A stretch of DNA of 64,000 bases from assembly GCA_024291935.2 (NCBI GenBank), contig CM044322.1, positions 71,415,405 to 71,479,404 on the forward strand. The letters run 5' to 3'. The position numbers and the translations under genes are program-made. The notes beneath the pieces were generated by a model. It searched no databases. It was not told where the DNA came from and saw only the letters and a program-made list of their open reading frames with translations. The stretch's first letter is position 1; each line of letters opens with the position of its first letter. Below are positions 10,901-24,520 of the stretch, piece by piece. The DNA comes from Okapia johnstoni (Eukaryota; Chordata; Mammalia; Artiodactyla; Giraffidae).

Positions 10901-12634
10901 TCCCTACACCTTTCCCTCTAAACACACTTCCTGGCTCCCAGCGGCAAGGCGCCCTGAATCAGCCAATGGTTTTGATGTTTTGGTTTGTTGAAGATGAGAA
11001 AATAAAAAGTAAAACCTGCCCTGGAGTGAGAGTGGTGGGATGGTGCTTTCTCTTGCGGTAGGTGAAAAGTCAGCATCTGGCCTAGGGAATATATATATAG
11101 ATATACATTTTTTATGCGGACAGATAGGAAAATTGGCTTCTGCCTTATAAGGATACGGCAGCAAAAGGGGAAAGCTTGGGAGAGGGAGAGGGGCCTTCAT
11201 GCCGGAGTTCGCGGTCCTTGGGGGCAGGCGCTGCTTCCCCGGCCTGTACTTGTCTCTAGTTTTCAGCTCTCGACAGCGGTGGCTTTGATGTTGGGGCGCA
11301 ATCGCAGCAGCAGGAAGCCCCGGGGAGTCTGCCAAGCCCGGGTGGGGTAAGGTGGGAAGCCCAGGGGCTCGGCAGGCTCCCGGGTTGTGCGAAGAGGTTA
11401 CTAACGTGTGAGGTTAGCGCACACACCCTGGTTGGCCGCGGGGCGCGTGTGAAGACCCTGTCCTCGCTCGCGCTCTTCAGGCCGACCTCCTTTCTCTTGG
11501 TCTCCACCCCCTTGTGTGGTCTTTGTGGCTTCCCAGTCCCTCCAGCCTGGCTGCGATGGAATCTCTATTGTCTCTGCTGCCCTGACGTTTTCTTCTCAGT
11601 TCTTTTAGAGAATTTTGTACCCTGGGTGGCTGGTCCCAGCGTGGCACCAGATTCCTTAGCACACAAGTACCCAGGCTTCCAGAAGTGGGCCAACATGCCC
11701 CTCCTTCTCTGTCTAAACTACCTGACTCTGTGGGTTGTGGCCAAGCAGATGTAAGTAATTTGCACTGGATTCCAACCCTGTATCAGCCGCTGAATGAAAA
11801 CTTACTCTCTTGCCACACGAGGCCTCAGAAAGATATTGGAAGAGAAATAGTTCCGGGGGGTGGCAAACCTGATCCCCATATACTCCTCCCTCCCGGACTC
11901 CAGCTGTGCATCCCAGAACACAGAAGTTATGAGGCTTCAGGATTGCAGCTCCTCCAGAGCCTGGCGGTCCCCTATGGGGTTGTGTCCTTGGAAAAATTAA
12001 GTCGAGGCACATTTTATAGCCCTGCCTGGCAGCCAGCGTCTGAGGAGGTGGTGGCTCTGAGTCGGAGCCCTGGACTGAAGCTGTGGCTGCTTCCCCATTG
12101 GCCTTTGGGTGAGCCCAAGGTTTGACTTCCATGGCTCTGAATTTACTGCTGAGTGTGCATGGGTGTGTGTGTTTGAATCTGACCAAACTCTCAGCCCTGG
12201 CCAGAAGAGAGCTTGTCCATTTCCCTCTTCCTGGAAAGATCGGTGAGGGAGGCTTCGTTTATCTGGGTCCTCAGGCTTTTCCCTGGAGTGCTCCTTTGGG
12301 ATTGTCCAGTGACCTGGAATACCTGCGGCCTTCGCCATGATGTAACGATGCTCTAGCAGATACCCCACGTTCTTGTGGGCTTTAGGTCTTCTTTCTCTGA
12401 TTTCTCCACCCTACCTAGGCCTGACATTTTGCAAGTATCTCACGTGTATGGTCATTCAGCCTGGACAGCCTTGCTGGCCAACAGGAATAAAAATGAGGGA
12501 ACTCTGTTCCCTTTGGGGGTTTGTAACTGGCCGTAAACTTCGGGCTCCTCATGCTCCCAGGATGTGAACTTGGGTGTGAGATTGCGGAAAAGTAGAGAGA
12601 ACAGTGGGTGGGTTCAGTGTCGGGGGCCTGGCTT

Positions 12635-12760
12635 TCAGCTGTGTGAGTATGAACAACTTGTGAACCCAAAACTCAGTTTGCCTATCTATAAAATGGGGAA
12701 AAATACCTTTGGCTCATAGGATTGTTTTAAGGATGAAATACACTGCTTACCATGAACTGA
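12635..12760 (+). repeat. Ancient MIR SINE
   Basis: Clear MIR pattern: 'aactcagtttgcctat', then 'ctataaaatgggga', then 'cataggattgttttaagg'. Confidence 0.7.
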
Positions 12761-14896
12761 ATAAAATCATGCATGCAAAAGCAGTCTGAAAACTGCAGAG
12801 TGTTATACAAAAGTAGGTTATACATCCTGAGTTTAGTGTCACTAATGAGGGAGGGAAAGCTAGTGGGGGCGGGGGGGAGGGGTGGGAGGAAAAGGATGTG
12901 AAATAGAGAATGTTCTGGAACCCTTCTTTTCTGGCTAAGGGAAAGTAATGTGACAATGCCCAGGTAACTATTCTTTGGGTATTTCTCTTTAAATAGGATT
13001 GCTAGGATGGGAACTGAGAGAGAAGGAAAGTCTACTTAATGATATTTGTAGGGAATCAGGGTGATATACACACCCCAAAGGCTGACTGCTGTCTATGGAT
13101 AGGATAGTACTGAGCTGGCAAATAATATTGTAGCTGACACTTACTGATGTCAGCTGGCTAGTCAATGTCAGAGGAGAGATTTGAAGCGGGCATTCCCACT
13201 CCAGACCCTGTGCTCATAACTTGGGTGCCCCTCTCAGGGAGATGTTGGGTCCTAGGGAAGGAGCAGCAGACTTACAGAATTCATTCATACTGGATTCTTT
13301 GATTTGAATGCCGGTGAGATGTTACCAGACTGGGACATGCCTTAGATAACTCACTTCTCAAGGACAGAGATCCTGGGGGACAAATTTCCTCCACCCAGCC
13401 CTAGTCCAACATAGCACCTCCTTAATTCTTGCATTTCCTAGGATCACATATAGTTTTAGAATTGGAAAGTCATTTCTCTGCAAAGAAATGACTCTTCCAA
13501 GGTCACGTGATTCTTAACGCTGGAACTTGTTCCACATATCATTTTACTACCAGTGAAAGGACCTGTCTTTTAGCACTTTGGAATGTACCTATCAGTTGAC
13601 CCTATCTTTGCTGGGAAATTCTCTTCTTTCAGGATATCTGTGATGGAATTCACTGTCCTCAAATCTCCATAGTGTTTAAGAGATTAATGACACAGAACAC
13701 CTTTTGAGCTTTGGGGAAGAAGCCCACAAGGTATGGAGGAGGAAGAGCAGAGCAGTCCCAAGAGTCTTGGGGCAGAATATAGAATCTGTGACAAGAGGTC
13801 TTTAGCAATTTGTCCTTCCTCTTTTTGAGAACTTCCTGTAGGAAGTCTCACCTAGCAGAGACTCCATAGTGTTTCAACAAGAGGCCAAAAATCATTTGCC
13901 TCTTTGGAAACTTTTCCTTCCTCCTTAACGTTCACACCTTCCGCTCTTCTTTCTTGAAAACATTGTTCAACACCCTTCACCCTGGACCTTTCTCTCCTAA
14001 CCTCAGCCAGCCCTAGTCACTGCGAGACTAGTTCCCTGGGCAGTGGCTTCTTTTCTCCTTGGCGTTTCTTCCACTATGTTTTATGCCTCATTCCAAATCT
14101 CGGCCTGTGGATCCTGTCTTAGAGGTTAGCTTCTATTTCTGCATCCTCCCCACAGTGGAGGTGGGTGCCAGTCCTGAGAGCTCCTTGCACACTCTGGTTC
14201 CCCAGGCCCACCAGGAATAAGCTTGCATGGAGGCATCCTCTCCTGCCAAGTTTTTCTCTCTTTCTATCTTAGTCTGCTTAATACACTTGACAGCAAACCA
14301 GAAGGCACAGGGTGAGGGGAAAGGAATAGAGAGCCGAGGAGATTCCATTTTGAGGAAAGAGTACAGTTTGCCTTGCCAGGTGAAGAAACAGATATGAGCT
14401 CTTCTCATCTCAGGTCCAAATTAACCTAGAACCCAGATTGGAGTGATTGATGGAGCCCTTCCACTGTTGAGATCCCTCTGAGGGCCCCACGTTTCTGAAA
14501 GCAGAGTGTCTGCCACATTCCTGACTTGTCATGCTCGTGTGTCTTCCAAAAGGTAAAAAAAGTTAAAGTACTAGGAGCACTGGAGGACTCATTTAATTCT
14601 GACCCAAAATGGAGAGATTGTTTGCAAATTGGATATTATGGGAACCTGGGAGAAGGCAACTATATTTTCCCCCAAGATATTATAACCAGGATGTCAGATT
14701 TACACTTTAGAATTCAGGAAGACAGATTTTTTTTTCTTTTTTTAAATTAAGAGAAAAGATGGATATAGTTCCTTGACAAGAGATTTTGAAAGAGTGGCTC
14801 CAAAGGGATGTCAGTTCTCTGAAGTGCAATTTTGATTATGCTATTGTAGATGGTCCCAACAAGGAAGGCAAAAAGGAGCCATTTGAGAAAAAGTTC

Positions 14897-14945
14897 AAAT
14901 ACCAAGCAAGGCATGATAAAAATACCAAGCAAAGCATGATAAAAA
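14897..14945. repeat. 24-bp tandem duplication
   Basis: A block beginning AATACCAAGCA and ending GCATGATAAA is repeated twice head to tail with one G/A difference. Confidence 0.75.
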
Positions 14946-14999
14946 AGAATAGCCACCAGCACTGAGTGTCTGTCTTCCTGTAGCTTTTCAAACCTTATC

Positions 15000-15180
15000 T
15001 TAATTCCAACCCTGACTGCAATCCTTGGAGGAAATAGATGATGATGAAATTGTCTCATCCTCCTTTGCAGATGAGAGAACTGAGGTTCAGCTTAGGTTTA
15101 GATTCAAACCAAGATTAAGGTTGTACAACTAATGAGAAAAGAGCCAGAGTTTGAATATAGGTCAAGATACCTCTAGAACC
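15000..15180 (-). repeat. Ancient MIR SINE
   Basis: The reverse complement of the MIR core is visible around 'tttgcagatgagagaact' followed by 'gaggttcagctta'. Confidence 0.65.
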
Positions 15181-15439
15181 TGCCTTCTTTCTATGCTGCA
15201 CTGGAGGGACCTGTGAGGAAAAAATGTCAATCAGGCCCAGGTTCTGAATGAGATGGGGCTTCCTCAAGAGTCAGGTGATAGCAACAAGTGTTCTTCTTAA
15301 AGTCATCTGTGGAAGAAGACGTGATCACAGAGGGAAGAAAGCTTGTCAGTTAATGTTTAAAAAGAGCTCATTTGTTCATTCACAGATGTTTTTTGGGTGC
15401 ATACTAATGACTTTAGGTGCTTTCAGTGTCTAGCACATA

Positions 15440-15670
15440 CAGCCTTCCAGAACTTACTGCTGGGTGGAGCACATAGACAACTGAGTAGGCTATAGTATGG
15501 GACGCTTAAAGAATTCATAAATGAAGCACTTAGGTGGTCAGAATTCCTGGTGGAAATGAAATGTTAGCTGAGATCTGAACAGTGAGTAGGCGTTGGGGTG
15601 GGATGGAGAGTGAAACAAGTGGTGAAAGAGGTAAAGGGAGTGGAGTTTAATTTGGCCAGAACCGTTAGTG
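15440..15670. repeat. Old interspersed repeat, class uncertain
   Basis: The 'gctgagatctgaacagtgag' style sequence is typical of an ancient mammalian dispersed repeat. Its divergence prevents naming the family. Confidence 0.3.
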
Positions 15671-16343
15671 GAGCTTGCATTTTATCTTTTATTCATCCAT
15701 CACCCATTATGCATTGAATGTACATGGTGAACCTGAGTGCACAGCAGTGAAGAAGACAATGAATTACCAGGAGTGCTATCTGATGCATGGCAAGGACTCA
15801 GTAGATGGTGGTGGTCAGTTATTTTATCATCTTCCAGTAGCAGGTTTGTGCTAAACCCTCAGAATATAAACTTGAATTCAATATGGTCCCTGACCTTGGG
15901 GTCACCACATTGTACTCCAAAAGACTCAAGTGAACAGATGAGCTTTATGTAGGGGGTAATTCTGTAAGATCAATATGAGTCAGCTGTCATATGGTTGCCC
16001 CAAGGCAGCATTTCTTTAAAAAGTATAGAAACTAAGACTAGAGTGCTTAATATTTTGGGGGACACTTGAATTCTGAGAACCTGATAAATGCTATTGGGTA
16101 TCAACCTGGGAAATCAATTACAATTTTGCCTTCCTTATCCAGCTTCAGAATCTCTGATGCTACAACAGGAAAGTGATAATTCTCTAGGTTGGTCAGATCA
16201 CCCTCAGAACACAGTGTTTAACAACTCTGTCCCATGTGTAAAGCATTGTATTGAGCATTGTGGGGAAGACAAAGACAAATAGGAGGTAATTTTTTCCTTA
16301 AGATTAATGGGCTTATATCTATAAAGTGTTTTGTAATTATAAA

Positions 16344-16560
16344 CCACATACATGGACGTTTGTTGTTGTTTTCAGTCGCTAAGTCGTGTCTGCCTCTTGC
16401 AACCCCATGGACTGTAGGATTTCCTAGGGGTGAATACTGGAATGGGTTGCCGTTTCCATCTCCAAGGGATCTTCCTGACCCAGGGATCGAACCCATGTCT
16501 CCTGTATTGGCAGGTGGATTCTTTACCGTTGCACTGCCAGGGAAGCCCCACCTACATGGA
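16344..16560 (-). mobile_element. Bov-tA SINE with near-perfect target-site duplication
   Basis: A full Bov-tA in reverse orientation: the tRNA-like head is at the right end (B-box-like GGATCGAACCC near 16485) and the CAA-type tail at the left (TTGTTGTTGTT). Flanking repeats CCACATACATGGA (16344-16356) and CCACCTACATGGA (16548-16560) differ at one base. Confidence 0.85.
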
Positions 16561-17074
16561 AAAGTTATTTTTATTCTAATCACCAGTGGGGTAATACAAA
16601 ACAGTATAAATACAGTGGGATGCATTAAAATTTTTACAGACATTTGAAAGAGAGCAAAGTCACTTTCAGTCATAGGAGATGAAAGAAGGCTCTAACATAG
16701 GAGCTGGTTGGGCGAGCTAGAGTGCTCCAGAGGGCGCTCGCGTGAGGGCAGGAGTGCTCCAGAGGGCATGCGCATGAGTGAGGGTTTGTGGGAGAGCATG
16801 GGGCCCTGGAGAATGGTTGATGACCATTAGGGCATTCAGGGGACTGGGCTGGAACTCGGTGTGGGGAGTCTTGAGTACCTGATAAGGAAGGGGAGAGTTT
16901 TTCACTGGACAGATGACATGACCAGAGCTCCAGGATTCCCTGGCACTGGAGTATACTGGAATAGTCACCAATATCAGCTTGAACGTTTGGTAAAATGTGA
17001 TATTCCTGGGTCTCCATAACAGAATGGGAAAAAGACCTCAAACAGTTTTGGCCTCAAACAAGATTCAGTTTAGC

Positions 17075-17145
17075 TTTTACTTATTTATTTTATATTTTAT
17101 TTTATTATTTGCTTATTGACGTATAGTTAATGTATAACAATTTGA
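17075..17145 (-). repeat. L1 3' UTR fragment, antisense
   Basis: 'Ttattgacgtatagttaatg' is a diverged copy of the antisense L1 3' UTR motif. Confidence 0.4.
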
Positions 17146-17154
17146 CTCAGTCTC

Positions 17155-17285
17155 TTTTACTACTTGTGTGACCTTGGGAAAATTACTCAATTCCTTTCCT
17201 GTTTTCATCAAGTAAGGATAATAATATGCACATTTAAGAATTGTTATAAGGATGAAACAAGACAATACCTGGCACAGAATGCCAG
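17155..17285 (+). repeat. Ancient MIR SINE
   Basis: 'Tgtgtgaccttgggaaaatt' and 'aacaagacaatacctggcac' match MIR in order and orientation. Confidence 0.7.
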
Positions 17286-17592
17286 ATGGGGTGGGGGTGG
17301 GAGAAAGGTCTGTTTCCTTCCTTCTATTTCTTTGATGCTTATATTCACTCATCGAGGCTAGAGTCACACTTGGGTATCGGCTGTTGCCTTAGTGTGCTAG
17401 AGTCCTTGAAGAGTAACTGCTGACCTTATTCACTGGCTGTGACCCTTATGGCATAGTCAGTCACCAGGTTAGTAACATGTATCAGATTGTTACACAATTG
17501 TTAGATCGATTAGTGCCCGCAGCTTAGGGAGATGGTAATAACTATTTGTTTAGGAGCCCTGTGTTATAGGGGTGTGTAGAAGCTGTCAGGTC

Positions 17593-17734
17593 CTGGAGGA
17601 GGGCATGGCAACCCACTCCAGTACTCTTGCCTGGAGAATCCCATGGACAGAGGAGCCTGACAGGGTACAGTCCATAGGGTTGCACAGAGTTGGACACGAC
17701 TAAAGCGAGTTAGCATGCAAACACACACACACAA
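17593..17734 (+). mobile_element. Bov-A-type SINE monomer
   Basis: The single Bov-A unit starts GGAGGAGGGCATGG and ends in an AC-rich tail with a short (AC)n run. No clear target-site duplication was found. Confidence 0.8.
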
Positions 17735-19246
17735 CGTTCACTTAGCCTCCCTCTCTATTGACCCCTAGTTCCCTGCCCCAACCTTCGCTTTGTTTTCACC
17801 AGAATGAAGTGTGATACCCTCACTCCAGGCAGGACAGTGGACATATCCTTGGGGTACTAATTTGACAGATTTGTAATGATGTTTACATGCATTGCAATGG
17901 TATTTCAGCAAGGTAGCTATGGATGGTTAGCTCCATTGTGCCTGCACATATGCTCACATTCTGGCTTCTCTCATCCAGCTGCAGGCATGCAGCTAATCCA
18001 TGCTGAGAACTGCCTCTGACTATTGCTACTCTATTGTAGACCCTGGGTGAGGGGCACATGGGCAAGGGCTCCATGACTGTGGGGCTGGTGGGATGTGAGT
18101 GAGCCAGGTGGGCAACTGAGTGTCCCTATGCTGGGTATAGCCTTGGCCTCTGTCTCCCTTGGAGCTTCCTGTGCGAAGTGGGACATAGGAGATGGGGAAA
18201 AGGCATTAGGGTGTGTGCAGAGCGACACTGAAACTGACAGGGCTCCTTGTCTACTCCCCACTGCCTAGGTTACTCCCTACTTAGGAAAGAAGACCCCTCC
18301 ATGTGCAGAGGTGCAGAATGGTTGTTTTAATGCCATCTAAGACAAAGGTTCTTGTGCCTCCATTCTTATGTCTTGTCATGTACACAGCATCAGCATGTTT
18401 AGGAAACACTGAGAGCATAAAAGAAGTAAGGGAATTTGAAACAGCTGACCGGGGAAGGTTTCTGAGGATCTTGAGTTGGGGTGGAAAGAGAAGAGAGAAA
18501 GCAGGAGGAAAAGCGCCTCCAGCTGCACTCATGGCTTTTGAGGCCCTACGGGTCAAGTGGGATTAGTAGGACCCGGGCACTGGGACTACCACCGTGACAG
18601 GGGTAGGTAGGGAGTGACCAGGTAGAGAGGAGTCTTGGCTGCGATCGGGCACTGTCAGGACCTCTGCCCACTTCCCAGCCCCCTCCCTGGTGTCCCCTTC
18701 CCTGCGGTTTGGGGATTCTGAACACTGGGAGGCTGTCTGGGGGAGGATCTCATCTCCCAGTTCCCTCTTAGGGCCCTGCATCCCCAGTGGGGTTTCCCCT
18801 TTGACCTTGGTGAGACGGAACCCTTGGTTTCCTCCTGGGTTCAGTGTCCTTGGCTGACCCGGGGCAGGATATCCTTCCAGTCTGCTACCAGGAAGAGGGG
18901 AGAGGGACTTCATGGCTGCGGGGTGAGGCCAGGCTAACAGCAGCCAAGGCCAAGTGTCGGGGGGTCAGTGACTGAGAGGGTCAGGCCGCCTCCTGGACAA
19001 CGCTTAGGGGAACTTGTGCCCTGGAGAGGTCGGGAGCTGGGAGCAGGGGAGGACTGGCAAGGCCTGTGTCCGAGATCCATTCCTCCACCTTCTGATGGGT
19101 CGTTTCTTCCGGTGCCTCTATCAATTTCCTTTCCCACTTCTGGATTTCCTTAGGTTGAGCACCCCTCTCCTCAGACTCTGCCTTTTAACTGCAGGCATTC
19201 CTCTGACAACCCTGTGTAAATTAGCATCAGATGTTTGGTGGTGTTC

Positions 19247-19247
19247 T

Positions 19248-19278
<31 letters not shown>

Positions 19279-19288
19279 CGCGCGCGCG
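19247..19288. repeat. (TG)12(CG)9 microsatellite
   Basis: An unbroken 42-bp alternating purine-pyrimidine tract: TG steps at 19247-19270 and CG steps at 19271-19288. The CG half is unusually long and pure for vertebrate DNA outside a CpG island. Minus-strand frames across it encode only dipeptide repeats and are not genes. Confidence 0.95.
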
Positions 19289-20369
19289 TTTCTCGTCTGA
19301 AAGAAGGGGGCCACTTGGGAACTGACACCCCATCCTGTCAGGAAGGGGACTTTCCTGTTCTGCTTTGTGAGGAGCCCAGGGTTCTCCATTGATTTAGGGG
19401 ATAACCAGCCACTTCCGAGGCTGACCAGGAGCCAGGTTTGTTTGGGCAAAGGCGCTCCAGGGCTCTGTGTCTGGAGTTTTCTCCCCTGGCATTGCCCTCC
19501 TGAGAGCTCGCCTGCCTGGCCCAGCCTGGCTCCGCACCCTGGAATGTGGACAGGGAAGGCCCCTGGAACCTGGGGGTCCCATTTTCCTTTTCTTCGGGTT
19601 CAACTTCCTGCCTGCTTTTCTTAGGCTTCTTTGCCAGCGGCACTAGAACTGTCACCTCAGGTGTCTAGGCCGGCTTCTTCTGCCCTCAGGGAGCTGCTGA
19701 GGGAGTGAGTCGGAGCCGGTGTGGTGGGCGGGAGTGTGCAGGGTGGGAACCTGTGCAGTGTGTGTGGTTACTGTGGCTCTGGGCCCCTGGGAGTGACTGC
19801 AGTCTGTCGGGGATTTTCTTGATTTGGGGAGCTAGCAGTAATTAAAGATATGCAGACAGCCTGTCAGGATTGCTGGGTTAGGGACTCTGGTGGCAGAGAG
19901 ACAGTGGACAGAGCTGGCGGAGGGAGGTGCAGAGCCTCCCTGCCAAGAGGGCGGGAAGGAGTTTGCCCTGGTCATGGCGTGGGGGCCAGTCTTCACTCCT
20001 CCGAGGTTCCCATGGGTGACGGGCTCAGTCTTTTTCTGCTCAACTTCCTTTCACCCTTCTCTGAGCCAAGCAGGTGGCTGTCAGCTGCCCACACGGCCTG
20101 GCTTGCCCGCTGGCTCCTCAGCTCGGGCTCCCAAGCTGTCGTCCTCCCCCTCCCCACAGGCAGCACCGCGGCGTGGGGGCTGCTGGGTCCCCTTCTCTAC
20201 TTTGTGGGCCAAGCCCCTGGGTCTTTCTCGTCCCGGGCTCTGGCCATCATCAGTGCCAAGCGTGGCCTCGTGGGGAGGCGCACGGCCTGGGCCAGGCTTG
20301 TTTCTGAGGCCAGCAGCACCATGTGGTCTCCCCACACTGTGTCATGGGCCCTTCCCAGCTCTGCGGTGG

Positions 20370-20530
20370 CTCTGCTGTGAGACCCAGGGCAAATGAACTG
20401 AGCCTTTGTGGGTCTCATTCTACTCATTTCTATTAGACAGGCGGATCCTGTCATGGAGATGAGAGATAGCCTTTCTAGGAAAGGTGCTACAAGACAACAG
20501 CTGAAGAATTGTTGTAATTGAGTGAATTGG
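20370..20530 (+). repeat. Ancient MIR-like SINE
   Basis: 'Gtgagacccagggcaaatga' and 'tgggtctcattctactcat' follow the MIR order, diverged. Confidence 0.5.
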
Positions 20531-22599
20531 AGACACTCCCTGCAGATCAGAGTTGATCCACAGCAAAGATGCCATTCTTGTGGAGGATGGTCTCGCTGGC
20601 GTTATTCAGTTGACTCTGGCTAGTCTGATGCCTCGGTGGTTACCCCAAGACACTTCCCCACCCCCTTGCTGTGGTCATGGGCCATAATTTGCAATGCTGC
20701 CCAGTGTTCCCTTCTTCTTCCCTGCAGACTCTGATGGGTTGGCCCTGCCCAGTTTGTGAGGACTTGAGGAGTCTGGACTGGAGCCGTGAGCCAGAGTGAC
20801 ACCACCTTTCATCTCTCCCCTCTGGTGATTCCTCCAGGCAGAGCATAGCCTCGCTGGTGTGTTGGGTCCTCACTTCGGTGCCTTGGCTGGATGGGAACAG
20901 CTGTGACCTGCTTTCTGGATTCTGCTTAATGGGCTGGCCTCCTCTAGGGAGTTTTCCCAGCCCACACAAGAATCCCGGAGAACTGGATTCCAGCGGGCAT
21001 GAGCTGGGGAAGCTAGACTGGAGGTTCAGCTGGAGGTGACAGGCAACTGTCTAATCTTGCAGAAGCTCTCAGTTGCAGCAGGTAAATGGCACTGGAAAGG
21101 CTGCTGTGTCCCCGTCCCCTCCTCCACCCACTTTCTTATATCCTCCTCCCTGAGGGGCTTCCTTTATGCTTCAGGGGCCTACGGTAGATTCAGAGAGGCT
21201 GAGGTTTCCTAGATTTTGGAAACATTAGGTTGTTTTTCTCTTGTAGGTAGGTTGGGGTGCACTTTGGTAGGAACTGATCTGAACTAGAAGGACTGGTTCT
21301 TGGAGCGGAGGGCAGGCAACTGAGAAAGTGGGAAGCGTGGCCCAGACAGAGGGGAGGTGTGGCTGCTCTGGCTCCTGGGATGGTTCCTGGGTTAGAAACT
21401 CACATGCTGCCAAGACCTTTCTTTCCTTTTTGCCAAATGTTCCATTCAGCTGACTGCCAGCTCCTGGTCCCGGGCCCTGCCATCTATAACAGGGCAGCTC
21501 TTGGAAAGTTTTGAGCGGAGCTGTGAGCTGCTGCCTCACCTCCTCCATCCCCGACTCTCTTCATACCAAGACCCCACGTCTACAGGGTATATGCCAGGAG
21601 CTTTGAGCCCCAGGGATTCCACATGTGTGCATGTGTACGTATGTGTGTGTGCTTTGAACAGAACCTGCTGCACAAATGGTTTCTGAGCAGGGACTGGGGA
21701 CTTTTGAAGGCAAACCCAACGGATGTGTCACACAGCCTCCTGACCCTCTGCTCTCTTAGGATCAGAGAGCCTTTATTAGGGCTCTTGTGTCCACTTTGGC
21801 TTCAAATTGGTGGAGAATCCAGGGTAGGCCCTGGAAAGAGAGAGAGAGATGGAAAGTAAGTCCAGTAGCAAAGACTGAGCTGTATGGGACTGCTTCATTT
21901 TGGCTAAGAGGATGCTGGAGAAGGGCTGTGTGAGTAGGAAGAAAGTGCAAGTCTCTTTCTTCCACATTGGAAGTGAGGACCACGCAGAGAGAACAGTTAA
22001 ATAAGAGAAAGACTGTGTTGGTGTGTGTTACTCAGGGATAGGCCTGACTTCAAAGCAGCCTGTAGAGTTGTATAAAACCTGTAGGCTTTCATTACGGAAG
22101 CAGGGATCAGCTGCATATCTGTTTGAGGCAGAGAGCTGACCTATTTGACTTCTGGTTATACCTGCCTGCTGGAGGAGTCAGATTCCTGGCACAGGGCACA
22201 CTGACTTCCCTGTCGGAGCTGTGGGCGGGGAGACATAGAGCAGGACAGCAAAGTGTGGGTTGAGGGGTGGGTGATGGGTCCCTGGCTACAGAACCATTGG
22301 GGTCTGGATAAGTGTGGCTGTTGGGTGTGGCTAGGGGGAGGGTCCTCTCAGAAGAGAAAACTCAGTGAGTCAAAGGGATTAAGCCCTAATGGCCTCCAAC
22401 CCTTTGACCCATTCTGTCCTGAGAGGTGGTGTGGAAAGTCTCCCCCTAGGGCAGCCCTAGAACTGAGTCATCTTAGGGAAGACACGGGCTTGAGACTGCA
22501 TATTTTTCACCACCTTTCTTGATAACTCTCCATTTCCCCTGCTCGGTGAAGATGGGCCAAGATGTGCAAGGTTCCCTGCTTTGTGCCTGAAAGCGGGGA

Positions 22600-22725
22600 T
22601 TGGATTATTCATGATATATCTGTCACCTTTGCTAGATTGTAAGCTTCCTGGAATTGTGCCGCCATCATCTGAATACTTGGATCTAGTATGGTGCCTGGCA
22701 CATAGCTGGTACTCAACACCCATTA
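22600..22725 (+). repeat. Ancient L2-type 3' end
   Basis: 'Gctagattgtaagcttcctg' and 'atggtgcctggcacatagct' are typical of the mammalian L2 LINE 3' end. Confidence 0.6.
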
Positions 22726-24385
22726 GAATCCAGCTCTGTGGCTCAGGATGTGGGGAGAGGACCCAGACCCATTAGTCTGTCCCAAGCAGGGCAGTTCTGC
22801 TACAGTGCCCTCCAGTGAGGCAACAGGAAGCCCTCCCCACCCAGAGCTGGTGTCACTGCTGGCCCCTGGGGCCCCTCCCTCTCTGGCACAGGCCCTGCAC
22901 AAAGTCAGCTTGCTTCAGGGAGTGTCCTCTCCTTTTTACCCACCCTTTGACTCTGAACCATTGTGTGGCTCTGCTTGGACCAGCCTCCTCCCCTGCTGAC
23001 CTCCAGCCATCTGTTGGCAGCTGTGTGAACTGAGTTTGGTGCCTGGTGCTGCTTAGACCCTGGCACTGACCTGCTTGGCCGTAAGCCCCTTTTCCCTTCA
23101 CCAGCTGACTGCCTGGTCCTCTTGGGGATCCCTTTCCCCAGTTCCCTCCTGTCCTCCTGGTGGTTCTGAAACCTTAGTCTTTGGTGTCAAATCTGCACAT
23201 CTGAATTGCCTGAGGGTCTTTGAAATGTTCAGAGTCCAGGGACTCACCCCACTAAATCACCCCTCCACGAGAAGGGCCAGGAATTTGTATGTTTGAAAAA
23301 CTTACCAGATGGCAATTACAAACATTCGAATGTGGGCCCTATATTGGGTCAGGGTTACATTTTGCGGGTATGCTAATTGGCATTGTGTTTACCTCAGAGA
23401 AAGGCCTGGTTCTGTAGAGATTCAGACTAAAGTATTTAGAAGTGAAGTGCTTGCATCTTACTTTCCAATGTTAAGCAGAGAAAGTGTGTTCAGATGTGGG
23501 GAAATGTTAATAATGAGTGCATGCAGGTGAAAGGTAACTGGCTGAAAATGGTCTTTCAGATGGTTTTCATATACTTTCTGAGAGATGGATACTAGAAGAG
23601 AAAACAGCTGGGGCCACCAGGGTGCATAGCTCCAGGGGGCATGGCTCTCTTTGCGGTGGTAGACGGGGTCATTCCCACAGAGTACAGTGTCTGGGTGCTC
23701 TTTGCAGTTTGTGACAGAGTGGTCCTGGTCCCTGCCTTCTCTTCCTAGATGAGCTGCAGAGTAGCAAAGACCCCGGTCCTCCTCTACCCCAGCTCTTTCC
23801 TGGGACCTACATAATGTATATTTCTTTCTTTCTTTTTTTACAGAATCCTTAGTAGCCCTTGAGGACTCAAGGAATAGAGAATTTGTCAACCCAGCAGAGT
23901 TTGGCTGGGAGGGAACTGAATTGGAAAGAGAATGGGGGAGGCAAGAAACATGAGACTCTGATTCCTAAAATACTTTGTGTATCCACACCCCTCCTGGAGG
24001 ATGAAATTCAGGATCGAGTTCTCAGTGGAAGCCAGCTCCCTCCACACCAGGTGGTTGGGATCCTGCCTTCCCTCCTTCTCTAGATTTCTCCTGTGCCTGC
24101 TGCAGCTCTGAGCCTTCACTCCACCTTGGGGGGTGGCTCTCCCGGTCTTGCCTACTCACCACTGGCCCATCTGCAGTAGAGGGAGTGGAGCACTGCACTT
24201 CTGGAAGGCAGCTACCGGTGTGGCCCTGGACACGAGACTTGTCGGCAGGCTGGGCCTCCTCTGCTTGGCCTGGTGGCGTCCTGGCTGGGAGCCAGGGTGC
24301 TGGTGGTTAGAGAGGGGTATCTCAGCTTTCTGCATTTGAATTCCAGTTTGGAAAGAGCTGTAGGAGCTGGGCCTGCTGGATCTCC

Positions 24386-24520
24386 CTCGGGCTTTTTTTT
24401 TTCCCCTTGCCCACACTGCGTGGCTTCTGGGATCTTAGTTCCTAGACCAGGAATTGAACCTGGGCCCTCAGCAGTGAAAGTGCCAAACTGTAACCACGGG
24501 ACTACCAGGAAATTCCCCCT
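24386..24520 (-). mobile_element. CHR-type (tRNA-Glu-derived) cetartiodactyl SINE
   Basis: The T-run at 24392-24402 and the following 'ctgggatcttagttcctaga' to 'accaggaaattccccc' sequence match the reverse complement of the CHR SINE family shared by ruminants and whales. The flanks show a loose direct repeat (CCCTCGGGCTTT and CCCTTGGGGCTTT). Confidence 0.75.

Noticed and set aside
23158..23300. Possible second MER5-type DNA transposon
   Set aside because: Some phrases fit ('gggactcaccccactaaatc'), but no terminal inverted repeats could be read, so I did not list it.
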